Both the position numbers and the translations under genes were made by a program. Source: Glandiceps talaboti (Eukaryota > Hemichordata > Enteropneusta > Spengelidae). From it: DNA of 64,000 nt. The stretch spans positions 8,471,098-8,535,097 of the forward strand of contig NC_135560.1 in the NCBI RefSeq assembly GCF_964340395.1. Reading direction: 5' to 3'. The notes under the pieces were generated by a model. That model was not told where the DNA came from. It saw nothing but the letters and a program-made list of their open reading frames with translations, and ran no database searches. This document shows, one piece after another, positions 1 to 10,309 of the stretch (the stretch's first letter is position 1; every line of letters starts with the position of its first letter).

Positions 1-118
1 GTTTGAGTCCGTCGGGTGTCTTCGGATTTGAGGCCATCTGACGCTCAATATAACGTTCAAGATAATGCTACCTGAATCTGAATCTGTATCTGAATCTGAT
101 GCCAATTTTATACTCGTT
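1..118. repeat. Left arm of a diverged inverted repeat (partner at 9545-9655)
   Basis: The first ~118 bases, starting GAGTCCGTCGGGTGTCTTCG after a few bases, reappear in reverse complement at about 9545-9655. Both arms contain a short run of CTGAATCTGA-type subrepeats and end inwards with a shared TTTATACTCGT. Divergence is roughly 20 percent by eye. The left end is cut by the window, so the true arm may be longer. It may be one dispersed repeat present twice in opposite orientation, or the ends of a 9.65-kb unit. Confidence 0.7.
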
Positions 119-338
119 CGGTCGAATAATTACTCAAATTGGTCATTAATATTCATTGGATTATTACTAAAACCTGATCAGTTCTAGCCATTACCCTACA
201 AAACATGTCTATCAAATTTCGTTCGAATTGATGCAGCCATTTGTTCGGAAATTGTGACACACACATACACACCCAAACTTCATTTCTATTATATAAACTT
301 CCTTACGGAAGTTAAAAACGTAATCATCATACATGTAT

Positions 339-692
339 TTATCTGAAAATGATTGCCAGACCAATTGATTGTGGGAAAGCTGTATCCAAGCCAGTTGGTG
401 AGACTGCCCTGTATAGACACTCCAAGTTCAATGCGTATGGTTTAACCCCCAGTCTATCAATAGAAGGGGTGGGGCTCATCCTTGCCATTTGGAACACCAT
501 TTCATCCAGAGTCAAGCGACTGACCAAATCATCGACCCGTTGATCCCATGGCAAAGATGTATTTTGAAAAGGGTATGAACTTGACCCTGGCACTGGTACA
601 ACCAGGTAGCCAAGAAGAGACAACACCAAAGTGCTAGCAATGATAGCCATTAGTTGTATCATTGGACCCAGAGAATAGAGCCGAACCTTCAC
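339..692 (-). CDS. Glycoside hydrolase family 3 (beta-xylosidase-like) N-terminal exon, partial, possibly broken
   Basis: The reading frame starts at an ATG and opens with a hydrophobic segment at about residues 10-33 that looks like a signal peptide or anchor. It then runs into the typical N-terminus of secreted GH3 beta-xylosidase-like proteins: YPFQNTSLPWDQRVDDLV, a SRLTLDEMV segment, IDRLGVKPY, and TAFPQSIGLA. GH3 enzymes hydrolyse beta-linked xylose or glucose from glycans; the catalytic aspartate would lie in exons left of the window. The frame meets TAA a few codons after FPQSIGLA with no good GT donor before it, and the usual W/ECLRG region is altered (ECLYRAVSPTG). This could be a pseudogene exon or an exon with an unusual junction. 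Family assignment is fairly safe, function is not. Confidence 0.55.
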   Translation of the reverse strand: MKVRLYSLGPMIQLMAIIASTLVLSLLGYLVVPVPGSSSYPFQNTSLPWDQRVDDLVSRLTLDEMVFQMARMSPTPSIDRLGVKPYALNLECLYRAVSPTGLDTAFPQSIGLAIIFR

Positions 693-973
693 AGCTCAAA
701 GTGCAGTTCGCTGTGTGAAAGATTAACCTGGTCATTCTAGCATCTTGCTATTGAAAGTCCAGATGCTTTATCAATCATGTGATAGTCTGTTTGTACTTTT
801 GTATCTGTATAAATACGTTGAATAACCAGATGTATCGACAGAGATGCACTAAGTCCAGTTATGTATTAGGATCCCCACCGGGGTAACTCTGTGGGTAACA
901 TTACGGGGGAGGGGGGTGCTTAGTCCATTGAGGTAGGAAGCCCTTCCTACTGCTATGCTTAGTCGAACTGGAT

Positions 974-1216
974 GTGATTGAAGATGATAAACGCTGTATA
1001 TTTGTTTGTCCTCTTTATGAAGAACTCGGAGAAAAGTATATTCCCACAACGTATATAGACAAGCCATTATCTGATTATAAATATTTGAGGTTTATGAACA
1101 ATCAAAATCCTACTGTTATAAGAAATCGTGCAAGATATTTATTTTATGCTTTTGAAAAAAACACACACTATTTTTACAAGTTGTTGAATAAGCACACAAA
1201 TGTTTTCAATTGTTAA
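974..1216 (+). pseudogene. C-terminal remnant of a non-LTR retrotransposon polyprotein
   Basis: The short frame contains CIFVCPLYEELGEKYIP followed by a ...ARYLFYAFEKN... stretch. This resembles the zinc-knuckle-like tail that follows reverse transcriptase in many metazoan LINE ORF2 proteins (CPLY...R.KY...YL..AF). No reverse transcriptase core is seen upstream, so this would be a 5'-truncated relic. Assignment rests on the pattern of a short stretch and is tentative. Confidence 0.35.
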
Positions 1217-1304
1217 CTTTCATATTATATTCTTTGAATCTCCCATATTATGTTTTGTATTATATATTAGCTGTACCTTTGACCTTGGACGTTATCTTGA
1301 TTTC

Positions 1305-1425
1305 TAACACACACACAGCCAGTCATACGCACGCATGCATACACGCACAAAGCCAGTCACACGCACACATGCATACACGCGCGCGCGCACGCACACACAC
1401 ACACACTCACTCACTCACTCACTCA
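1305..1425. repeat. (CA)n / (CACT)n compound microsatellite
   Basis: Alternating CA/CG dinucleotides with CACGCATGCATAC interruptions pass into a short ACTC run. The open frame through it is a by-product of the repeat. Confidence 0.85.
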
Positions 1426-1957
1426 ATTAAGCACCTGACAAAGAAAAGCAAAAGTCAAATTTAGAAAGATGGCTGTTATTGTCACCAAAGGAAATAGTGC
1501 TTCCAAAAAACAAATTGTTAACAAGTCACACATAGCTAATACTGCAAACCAGATGTATTCACTTGACCAGAATGTCGGATCTCTAAATACAGCCTCATCG
1601 TCCATGTGACAATTCCATTCGAAATTAACGAAGGTTACGTAGGTAACTGTGAGAGCTTGTTAAGTTATCCCCATCACCGTCAATTTCCTCTATGCTAAAT
1701 TTTTCTTTGAAAATTTTTGATTTTCACTTTCGTTTTATATTTTATATTTCATATTTGATAATTTTCATTTCATCTTTACAAAACTTTAATAACTTCAATT
1801 TAATCTATTTTTAACTTGAAATTTGACTTTTCTATCTTTTCTTTTTGAGATTTTTATTTTCTCAACAATATCCAGTAACATTTCAACATATTCCATAGCT
1901 TTAGTTTTTGAAATGAGTTTGTATACAGACTCGGTAAAAATTACCCTAAGACAACTA

Positions 1958-2474
1958 TCAGGCCTTTTGAACAATTATTACATCCTTATTGTCATAGATA
2001 AATACACTATCATTTCTTTTACGTGATAAAAGTTCTGGATCTTGAAGAACCTGGAATACGTCTCGAAATAAATCTTCAGGTGCTGTTTCTCTAAAATTCA
2101 GAACATGGGTCAAAATATCTAAGATCAAGTTTCCGATCTCTGAATCTTTCTGTAAACACAAAGTGATGTCAATGGAAGCCTCCATATCCGATACTCTGAC
2201 ACTGGCCCCAATTTCATTAAATACAGCTACCACTTTGTCAGTTGGAACCCTTTTGTGACCAAAGAGGTGGGTTGGGAACTTCTTTCGTATTGCATCAAAG
2301 ACATTTTTCTCTGTTGACAAAAACATACACACAGTCAATATTAGCAGTGTGTGAGAATGTGTACAGTAATCACATGCAACTTTGTGAGAGGAAATGCACT
2401 CTTACTCTCTTAGAACATCTAAATCGGGATATACCCAATAATTGTTTACTTCCCTTTTCACTATTATATTAATC

Positions 2475-2542
<68 letters not shown>

Positions 2543-4742
2543 CCATCAATATACAGAAAAACCATGATTTTACATCATTTATGAAATTGCTGCAAAAATT
2601 ACCCTTAATATTGAAATTGAAATAAAAATTGCCAACATATATTTTTTAATTGCTCAGTTAGCATGGTTAGGGGAACAGAATGAGATATGTTGGCAAAAAT
2701 TAACATGAATTTCACATGAAACCCAAAAATCTGCCATATGCCCCTGCACTATAGGAAAAAGGCTAAGAAAAATGATTTAATCTGTTACCGTGCTCTTACA
2801 GAGGCTGCGATTGTATGCTCCCAAGGCCTATACCAGGGATAATAATTGAATAATTGTGAGGTGCTTTGTGCGAACGCGCAACATAAAAAATATAAGTATT
2901 AGTACCGCACCCGAAAATGATTTAAAAGCTGCTACGAATAACACCTAATCAAACCTCCAAACAATATCATATATGCAAATAAAGAAGTTCAACTATACCC
3001 GAATCGTTAGTGATGACAATAGTTCCATTTTTCACCAATATCTTGTACAGGTCCTTCATTGCCTGTTCAATATCCTCAAAGTAAGCCGTAACACCAATGA
3101 GAATTATGCAGTGAAAGCATTGGTTGTTATCGTCACCTTCCATGTATTCTTCGAACGTCATAGTCTTCCATTCAAACTCTACTCCCTCCAGTGCCGACCC
3201 CACTTTGGTGATATTCTCCTTAAAATTGGATATCAAAGCAGGTGAAGGCTCCATAATTGTTGCTTTGATTCTCGGATATCGCTTTTTCAGTTGAATAAGC
3301 ACCTTTATATCTGCTTCGCCTGAAAATGAATATTTAAAATTGTGAGACTAGACACCACAGTTTATGAGATTAATTTTTTACATTGTAGTATAAGGTCTTT
3401 CAAACCATAGAACTTACACGAAAGATTGAATGTTTATATATACACACATTCACATTCGGATCCAAAGATCCATCATCTGTTTTATTTGCAATATATATTG
3501 GTTTTCATGGCAAATTTCGCCTTCTCTTTGCTAATCCAACAATGTAAGTACTCAAATATGTTCACATTCTGTTGAAAACGTTTTTTGATAAATAATCCGA
3601 ACCTCTCAAATTATATCTCTCTTGACAACCATTAATCACCAACTTTAATTACTGCTCACATGTGGCATGCACATTAAGATATGTCATGAAGTATAAATGG
3701 TAGATGCGCTCCCAATAATGGAAATCCACAATTACAAAGTATAGAATGTACCCATCACTTGACCTGATTTTTTTGCGCCAACTTTCATTGATTTGATGCA
3801 ACGTATGTAACCGAGACTACGTATATGTATTGATACATATTAAAGGATTCAGAAGTTGAAGTTGATGATGTTAGAATTAAAACGGCTGCATCTGGTGACC
3901 CTTTTTAGGTCATCATAATGCTGAAATAATGAAATATTTAAGTTGATATGTGTGGACTTTCTCTTAGCAAAGGCACAATATCATTGCCTTTATATTTGTA
4001 TAACTAGAATGAGACTGCTGGTCACAGTTCTATAGTGTAACCCTTGTCTAAATCTCTTAATCTCTCTAAACTCAATATTTGCACACTGATTTTTTTTCAA
4101 TCATAGTTATTGATTAGTTTTCTAAGAAAAGTTAAAATTGTTTCAAACTAAATATTAAAAGACGAGTACAGTTTCAAAACTCTAAAAAGTTGCGTATACA
4201 TAAACATAGTGACATACGCATTGCGTCTGGACGAAATATCGTAATGCATGGGACTTGCTATACCTTACTGTTGAGGACTCCAAAACCTTGCGATAGTTAG
4301 TGACGTCCCTCTCTGCCATTTTGGAAAATACATGTTGTCGTCGTCGCACAATGTACAATGTCAAACTACTAACTAAAAGTGTTTTCAAAGTAAAATTGAA
4401 CAGAAAACTAATGATCGCACAAGTCACCATTTCATCAAAAGGTATATGAGGCTGTTATATTTTTTTGACGACATTGAAGAATGCTAGTTGAAAGTCTACA
4501 ACATCATGTTTGGCATTACCAATATCAATGTATAGCTTCAGCTAGCTGTGATCAGTTCACACTTCGTCTTTGTAAATAGTCATAGCTAATATTGGCCACT
4601 GAATAACCTTTTCATTTGGAACACGTTTACATAAACATTACATCTCAACAAAAAAAATTAGGACATACAAAGGGCATTATTTTCGATGACGTTTTTCATT
4701 AACACAACTGAATTGATAAGGTTCAGTAGTGTTATAAGCATG

Positions 4743-4778
<36 letters not shown>

Positions 4779-7185
4779 ACTTACACTCAAAAACCATCAG
4801 ACCAATTGCCTTGGTATTTGGTGGGGACATTACTTGTGATGTCTAGTTGGGAAAATGATCACATCACATTCACGGTATGCGATATGGCTAAAAAATGCCA
4901 TATTTGGTTGAAAAAACTTCCTGGTATATTGGTCTGATGATTCTATCAGTAATGTGCAAATTAGGACTAAAAATGTGTCTTTTGGTCAAAAATCTTTAAT
5001 GCCAAAACCACTGAGGAGATTGGGCTGAAATTTAATGGGGATGCAATCTGATGAAGAAATCCTCATCCGTGATATGCAAATTACGTGTAAAAATGTGAAT
5101 TTTGTCAAAAACTTATATCTCAAAAAGTACTTGGTCATTGAGACTGAAATTTGGTGAGATGTTTCTAGAAGTGATATTCTGCAGATTTTGTTCAAAATAT
5201 TTCGACACAATTGACCATAGCAACCATGACCACGCCCTTAGCAACAACCAAATGCCAGTACATTTTGCTATAATAAGAACATCATCTGGTAGGTAAGTGA
5301 GTAAACATTCTAAAATGTATGCAAATATCCCTAGCACCATAACCACACCAATAGCAACAGCCAACAATTGTATATATCACAAAGATAAGATTCTTAGACA
5401 AGTGAACAAACATTCATAAAGTGTATGCAAATGTGCCTACCAACAAGACCATGCCCATAGCAACTGCCAAATGATCGCATATATTGCAAAGATAACAGGG
5501 ATTAATAGACAACTGAGTAAATGTTTCAAAAATGTATGTAAATGTACATAGCAACAAGACCACACCCATAGCAACAGTCAAATGATCACATAATGCAAAG
5601 ATAACAGGGATTAATAGACAAATGAATAAACATTGAAAAACAATTATGCAAATGTACCTAGCAACAAGGCCACGCCCATAGCAACAGCTATATGATGATA
5701 TATATCACAAAGATACCGTCAGGTATTCATAGACAAATGAACATTCAAAAAATGTATGCATATAGGTCTAGGAACATGACCACACCTATAGCAACAGCCA
5801 AATGATCGCGTACATTGCAAAGACAACAGCAGGGCTGGATAGGCAACTGCATAATCATTCAGCAAATTAACACCTATACCTAGTATGGATCAGCAGGTGG
5901 ATAAACAATTTTAAAAATTGTACAGTTGTGCGACAACGCCATTGGCAATTTTTGCAAATTGCCAAAGATTTACTCTCTGAGTTAGGATGACAGGTTTTGA
6001 GTTTTGAAACAGTCACTTGCTAGATCGTTATTTATCTCCAGGGACTTATGTCCCAAAAAGTTTTGTTCTTGAACGAGCAATTGTCTCTTCATTTAGCCAA
6101 GCCAAATTCGTGCATTCTTGTCCTAAACATATTGCAATGGTATATTTTAGTTGTGCAAAACATCCATTGCTATCAATAAATAATGAAACTGTATGAAATC
6201 ATGTGACTACTTTCACATATGAGTATACGTCATCTTTTTTGTTTTCATGTGCAACATTCTGCAGTTGGCAAAACATTTTTACTCTTGAATGTACCCAGTA
6301 CATACAAGAACAAGTATGAAATCTATGTGAAAAATGTAATGCTCAGAACAGAAGACTAACTGCATGCCGATTTTGAAAACAAAGATAACTGATGGCGAAT
6401 TGCAGAGAAAAAATAACCTGACAACTAATCGAAAATCTACACCAAATGTAATGACGAATAAAGATTTCTCAGTGAAAGAATCTTTACAAAGTGTTCCTTT
6501 GTGGTATTGTTGATTTGGTACAGTGAATTTGTGTGAAGACCCGACCTCAATAAATTCCAGTGTTTGGATCTGGTCTAGTAGATTTGAAGGTCAGAACTCT
6601 CTAAGACTAGACTGTTCATTCATTCCCTGGCTTTTGAGAATATAGAAAGCATACATTATACCACGTACAGTCCCAGGGACTGTGATTATACCTGCTTGAA
6701 CATGTGCCACCACGTTAAACTTTACGTGCGTGTTGCGTGCGCCAAAAATCCGTGTTTTGTCTGGCCTAGAACCATGGATGTATTTGTGAGATGGATACAT
6801 GGATCCATGCGGCGATGCCTAGAACCTACTCGTGTGGGGGATTTACTCTTGCTTTTTATCTACCACACGAGACTGGATTTTTGTCTAAAATTATCATTTC
6901 AATAAATTGTCATTTATCTTAATCAGTTGGATTCATTAACGTTTACCCCGTTCGAATCGGGATATCCCTGACTGCAAAACGTCACCTACCTGACCCACTA
7001 CCTACGCCCAGGTAGTGGAATTGTTCTATGTCACCTTTGGCGCCTGAAATGATTTCTTGGGGAATTTCAGCTGAACATAGCTCGTACACCTTCTCAGCCC
7101 TGTCTGTGAGGCTGAGGTAGGCAACCTGACTTTGAAGATAGTGAGTAGGAGACGACAACAATGAAGTCATCTGTGAAGCCATCAT
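1958..7185 (-). CDS. Histamine N-methyltransferase-like protein, three exons, complete
   Basis: Three minus-strand exons splice in phase: 7185-6990 (ATG start, GTAGGT donor), 3319-2999 (TTTCAG acceptor, GTATAG donor) and 2310-1958 (CAACAG acceptor, TAA stop). They sum to 870 nt, giving 289 aa, against 292 aa for human HNMT. HNMT transfers a methyl group from S-adenosylmethionine to the imidazole of histamine in the cytosol. Exon 1 ends with the SAM-binding glycine motif YLGVGSGSG; exon 2 continues EADIKVLIQLKKRYP and has the acidic-loop MEPSP; exon 3 carries the family C-terminus, including FRETAPEDL, LQDPELLSRK and a final VIIVQKA. The start at 7185 has a second Met directly after it. Intron 1 is 3.7 kb and repeat-filled; intron 2 is 0.69 kb. 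Family membership is strong; histamine as the actual substrate is inference, because invertebrates often have several HNMT-like paralogues. Confidence 0.85.
2477..2540. repeat. (TA)n microsatellite
   Basis: About 30 uninterrupted TA units in intron 2 of the methyltransferase gene. Confidence 0.95.
2776..2895 (+). mobile_element. 3' half of a tRNA-derived SINE (same family as 26309, 29790, 31762)
   Basis: The segment reads ...ACAGAGGCTGCGATTGTATG..., then CCTATACCAGGGATAATAAT and a GTGAGGTGCTTTG tail. This matches the 3' half of the longer copies. The tRNA-like head is absent, so the copy is 5' truncated. Confidence 0.55.
4749..5890 (+). repeat. Composite dispersed repeat: (GT)n, a TTTGGTCAAAA-rich block, then ~6 tandem units of ~110 bp
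   Basis: After a (GT)n tract at 4749-4776 there are diverged units containing ACCAATTGC...GGTATTTGGTGGGGACAT and TTTTGGTCAAAAA. From about 5205 to 5890 a unit with the core AGCAACAAGACCACGCCCAT and then AGCAACAGCCAAATGATCGC recurs near 5219, 5331, 5440, 5549, 5658 and 5769, a period near 110 bp. Related copies lie at 10310-11020, 46255-47160 and 60590-61430. It lies in intron 1 of the methyltransferase gene. No protein function is claimed for the frames through it. Confidence 0.75.
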
Positions 7186-7351
7186 GATCACAGGCAGCTA
7201 GCTGACGTTCTATTAGAATGTTTCAACTGTAAACAAATTCAGTGATTGTATTAGTATTAAATACATTTCGTCTGAACACGTTCGAACATAGCGTTATCAT
7301 GTAGACGCTTACATACATGTTATCAAGGATGAACGTGTACTCTGTAATATA

Positions 7352-7815
7352 CCGGGGTGCGTTCGATTATCCGTCCCCGGGGAGCCTCAGGCGTTCGATT
7401 ATGCTTGCCCGGGGAGCCTCAGACCAGGGTAACTGACGTCACTTGGGCACGGCATTTGGGGTACCCCTGGGATCGAGCCTGTAATTAAATCCGTGATTCA
7501 CGATAAATAATTTGGTCCGTCTTTCCAAAATATTTTAGACAACTTGAAGTGAAAAATTATTTCCTCACTAAATGTGGAAAGATATCCTCAAAATACGGTA
7601 TAATTCTTACGGAATTGATAACAATTACATGTCCTCCCCATCTTGGGTCAAGTCAGGTCAGGTCAATCCCCAAGCTGCCCCTGCCTCATTCCGCTCCATG
7701 AGGAGGGCTGGGGCACCCCGAGTGTGACGTCATGTAGTAATCGAACGCAACTTGGCTCGGGGCAACTTTAGGTGCCTCGAGGCACCCTTGGTTACATAAT
7801 CGAACGCACCCCTGG
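7352..7815. mobile_element. Harbinger-like MITE with inverted terminal repeats
   Basis: Left end CCGGGGTGCGTTCGATTAT pairs with right end ATAATCGAACGCACCCCTGG. The same trinucleotide ATA flanks both ends, as expected of a 3-bp target duplication (PIF/Harbinger-like). Near the left end a subunit GCGTTCGATTAT...GGGGAGCCTCAG is present twice in tandem. No coding capacity. A 24-nt fragment of the same family (GTTGCCCCGAGCCAAGTTGC) lies inverted at about 7868-7891, next to the LINE that follows. Confidence 0.7.
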
Positions 7816-7891
7816 ATAAAATAACGGGTTTCTAGGACCCTCGAATAAAACGTACACGCTGTCCCACAAAGTTGCCCCGAGCCAAGTTGCG

Positions 7892-9163
7892 CAACAAAAT
7901 AACCTTCTCCACAACGATCAACACGGATTTCTACCTGGTAGATCTTGTGTAACACAACTATTAGAATCCTTGGATGGTTGGACTCAAATTCTAGACAAAG
8001 GTGGCTGTGTTGATGTGATTTACATGGACTTTATGAAGGCTTTTGATAAGGTTCCTCATCAGCGTTTACTCCAGAAACTGTCAGCCTGTCACATTGAGGG
8101 AAAACTACTAAATTGGATAGGAGCATTCCTAAGTAATCGTAGGCAACGTGTCAACGTCAACGGGGAGTTCTCTGATTGGGCAGATGTCTACAGTGGCATT
8201 CCACAGGGAAGTGTGTTAGGACCCTTACTATTTGTGATTTTCATTAATGACATGCCAAACTGTACTATCTCCACGTTAAAACTCTTCGCGGATGATACAA
8301 AGTTATTCACCAGATCAGATGTTCAAGATGGCCCAACAACACTGCAACAGGACTTGAACTCACTACAACAGTGGTCAGATATCTGGCTACTAAAATTTCA
8401 TCCTCAAAAATGTAAGGTTTTGCAGCTAGGACGGAATAGTCCACATACAACTTATACTATGGGATCAGACCAACCAGTTATCCTTGAGCATATTTCAGAA
8501 GAGAAAGACCTTGGTGTTACAATTGACTATAAATTATCATTCGATCAACATATTGCTAAGATTACACAGTCTGCAAATCGACTTCTGGGGATCATCCGTA
8601 GAACCTTCAACTTTTTGGACAAGGACACCTTTCTCTGCTTATATCGTGGATTGATTAGACCTCACTTAGAATATGCTCATTCAGTTTGGACACCCTACAA
8701 GGCTCATCAAATTAACACCATCGAGTCTGTTCAACGACGTGCCACTAAACTAATACCCGGACTACATGAATTAACATATCCTGAAAGACTTCGTTCACTG
8801 GAACTTCCGACGTTAACTTACAGACGGGTCAGAGGTGACATGATTGAAGTTTATAAATTAACTCATGGTCTATACAACCTCTCATCTACACTACTGAGGT
8901 TGGATACCAGCCAGGTTACTCGAGGTCACCCATATAAATTAAAGAAACTAAATACACCCTCACTGGAAATTCGACGTCACTTTTTCTCAAATCGAGTATT
9001 TCAACCATGGAACAGCTTACCTGACAATGTAGTAAATGCACCAACTATAAACTCTTTCAAGTCAAGATTGGACAGATTTTGGAGTACAAAACCATTTCTC
9101 TATGAGTATTCTATTGATCCATACTTCCAATACCGTCGCACTGGAAAATATGCACTGGACTGA
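7892..9163 (+). CDS. Non-LTR retrotransposon reverse transcriptase (5'-truncated LINE ORF2)
   Basis: The frame is open from about 7892, before the first Met at 7970, and starts inside the RT domain (HGFLPGRSCVTQLLES). Diagnostic blocks follow: VIYMDFMKAFDKVPHQRLL, GIPQGSVLGPLLFVIFINDM, the FADDT catalytic motif, KCKVLQLG, DLGVTIDYKLSFDQHI, and the thumb-like RPHLEYAHSVWTPY. The C-terminus ends RRTGKYALD. Such enzymes copy element RNA at a nicked chromosomal target. Upstream endonuclease and ORF1 are missing. The 3' UTR ends in (ATG)n at 9219-9243, a short-tandem tail typical of CR1/L2/Jockey-like elements. No internal stop in about 420 codons suggests a recent insertion. Confidence 0.88.
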   Translation, partial: QQNNLLHNDQHGFLPGRSCVTQLLESLDGWTQILDKGGCVDVIYMDFMKAFDKVPHQRLLQKLSACHIEGKLLNWIGAFLSNRRQRVNVNGEFSDWADVYSGIPQGSVLGPLLFVIFINDMPNCTISTLKLFADDTKLFTRSDVQDGPTTLQQDLNSLQQWSDIWLLKFHPQKCKVLQLGRNSPHTTYTMGSDQPVILEHISEEKDLGVTIDYKLSFDQHIAKITQSANRLLGIIRRTFNFLDKDTFLCLYRGLIRPHLEYAHSVWTPYKAHQINTIESVQRRATKLIPGLHELTYPERLRSLELPTLTYRRVRGDMIEVYKLTHGLYNLSSTLLRLDTSQVTRGHPYKLKKLNTPSLEIRRHFFSNRVFQPWNSLPDNVVNAPTINSFKSRLDRFWSTKPFLYEYSIDPYFQYRRTGKYALD

Positions 9164-9218
9164 TTCCACTACGTAACATTCTATGGAACTATGAACAGGT
9201 CATTGACCTACAACATAT

Positions 9219-9243
9219 GTATAATATGATGATGATGATGATG
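9219..9243 (+). repeat. (ATG)n 3' tail of the LINE
   Basis: Short GATGATGATG run about 55 nt after the RT stop codon. It marks the likely 3' end of the retrotransposon. Confidence 0.7.
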
Positions 9244-9299
9244 AAAGTCCCGTGGTCGCGGTGATCAACGTGGAGAAATGTATCAACAAACAACCTATG

Positions 9300-9465
9300 T
9301 TTTCCAAAATGGCGGCTTCCATAGTTTAGCATGCGTTAGGATTTCTGAAACGCTATTGAACGAATAGACCGACTTTGTCGCATTTGTGCTCGTATTTTAG
9401 TTCATTATGAACAATCAGTTGGGTCGAGAACTTTGAAAATGAAGTTTTGGGTTCTAAAATTACCG
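9300..9465 (+). promoter_or_regulatory. Candidate promoter-proximal region and first exon of GFM2
   Basis: AAAATGGCGGC at 9306-9316 matches the YY1-type element common near start sites of housekeeping and mitochondrial-protein genes. Downstream, an ATG at 9439 opens MKFWVLKLP and meets a consensus donor (CCG|GTAAGT) after 9465, in phase 0. This would suit a mitochondrial targeting first exon of the EF-G2 gene at 13.4 kb, which lacks an initiator Met. Linkage is inference: phase 0 fits only a weak acceptor at 13468 (AGG at 13469), and intermediate exons may exist. Confidence 0.35.
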
Positions 9466-9544
9466 GTAAGTAACGCGATCGTTGTATTTAAAAGTAGCCT
9501 GTGAGTGTGACATGTGTGACCACCCACAGTAGCTAGCATTACAA

Positions 9545-9655
9545 GTTCAACACGAGTATAAAGTTGGCGTCAGATTCAGAATCAGATTCAGCTAGCGTCA
9601 GATTGAGCGTCAGATAGCGTCAGATCCGAAGACACCCGACGGACTCAATCAAACC
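9545..9655. repeat. Right arm of the inverted repeat shared with 1-118
   Basis: Reads GCGTCAGATTCAGAATCAGA ... GATCCGAAGACACCCGACGG, the reverse complement of the window start. It contains four GCGTCAGAT-type subrepeats. Confidence 0.7.
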
Positions 9656-9671
9656 TGAAATAATACCGTTG

Positions 9672-10005
9672 AGACGACAGGGGAAGATTCCACTCCACAA
9701 GCTTTTGATGGAAGTTGGGATGTCTCTGCTTTTACAATTTTTATTTGGGGAAAGCACGTGAAATAGAGTTGAAATACTTGTCACCGAGACATTGATAGCC
9801 CCAAGTTCTACCACTGTATGGTCGTTGGTTGCTACATTTTGTCAATAATGTAGATGGCATCAGTAAAGGTGTCAGTAAAAGTTAAGTTTACATACGTAAT
9901 ATGTTGCTATTTTTAAAAATTTAAATTCAAGATTTAAAAATTGTGCAAGCAGAGACATTCCTCCTTCCATCAAACAAAAGGTTGTGAAGTGGAATCTTTC
10001 CCTGC
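9672..10005. repeat. Imperfect inverted repeat with ~210-bp loop
   Basis: On the minus strand at about 9737-9672 the text AGCAGAGACATCCCAACTTC...GTGGAGTGGAATCTTCCCCTG closely matches the plus strand at 9950-10005 (AGCAGAGACATTCCTCCTTC...GTGAAGTGGAATCTTTCCCTG). The loop shows nothing coding. It may be a MITE remnant. Confidence 0.55.
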
Positions 10006-10309
10006 ACACGTGGTAATATCGCCTGCTCTGTGATGCACTTAAAGTATGTAGACTGGGATAGTATACGTCATGCCAAATCAGTTTTCTTCCGTGGGTGCTG
10101 GTTGATAGGCATGGCATGCACAACATGTCTTTATCTCAGTAAGTTACAGACTAGGGAGTATGCAGATTGGTAGTCCTGCTTACAGACGGTGCACGAGTCT
10201 ATATTACTGACTTGACTCTGAGATAGGAGGGACAATTGTCAGAATCGAGTCCCGGATTACTCCATATGCAAGCAGGACTAGCAGATTGGAAGACCAAACA
10301 TTAGTGCCA

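Noticed and set aside
4182-4430. Minus-strand frame with MAERDVTNYRKVLESST and a GTAAGG donor, at first taken for exon 1 of the methyltransferase
   Set aside because: The exon at 7185-6990 gives a phase-perfect join, the SAM glycine motif and the expected length. This frame would lack the motif. It could at most be an alternative or unrelated exon.
5113-5367. Hydrophobic frames AVAIGVVMVLGIFAYI and relatives at 10.3, 46.3 and 61.1 kb
   Set aside because: They are minus-strand readings of the ~110-bp tandem repeat and appear wherever that repeat occurs.
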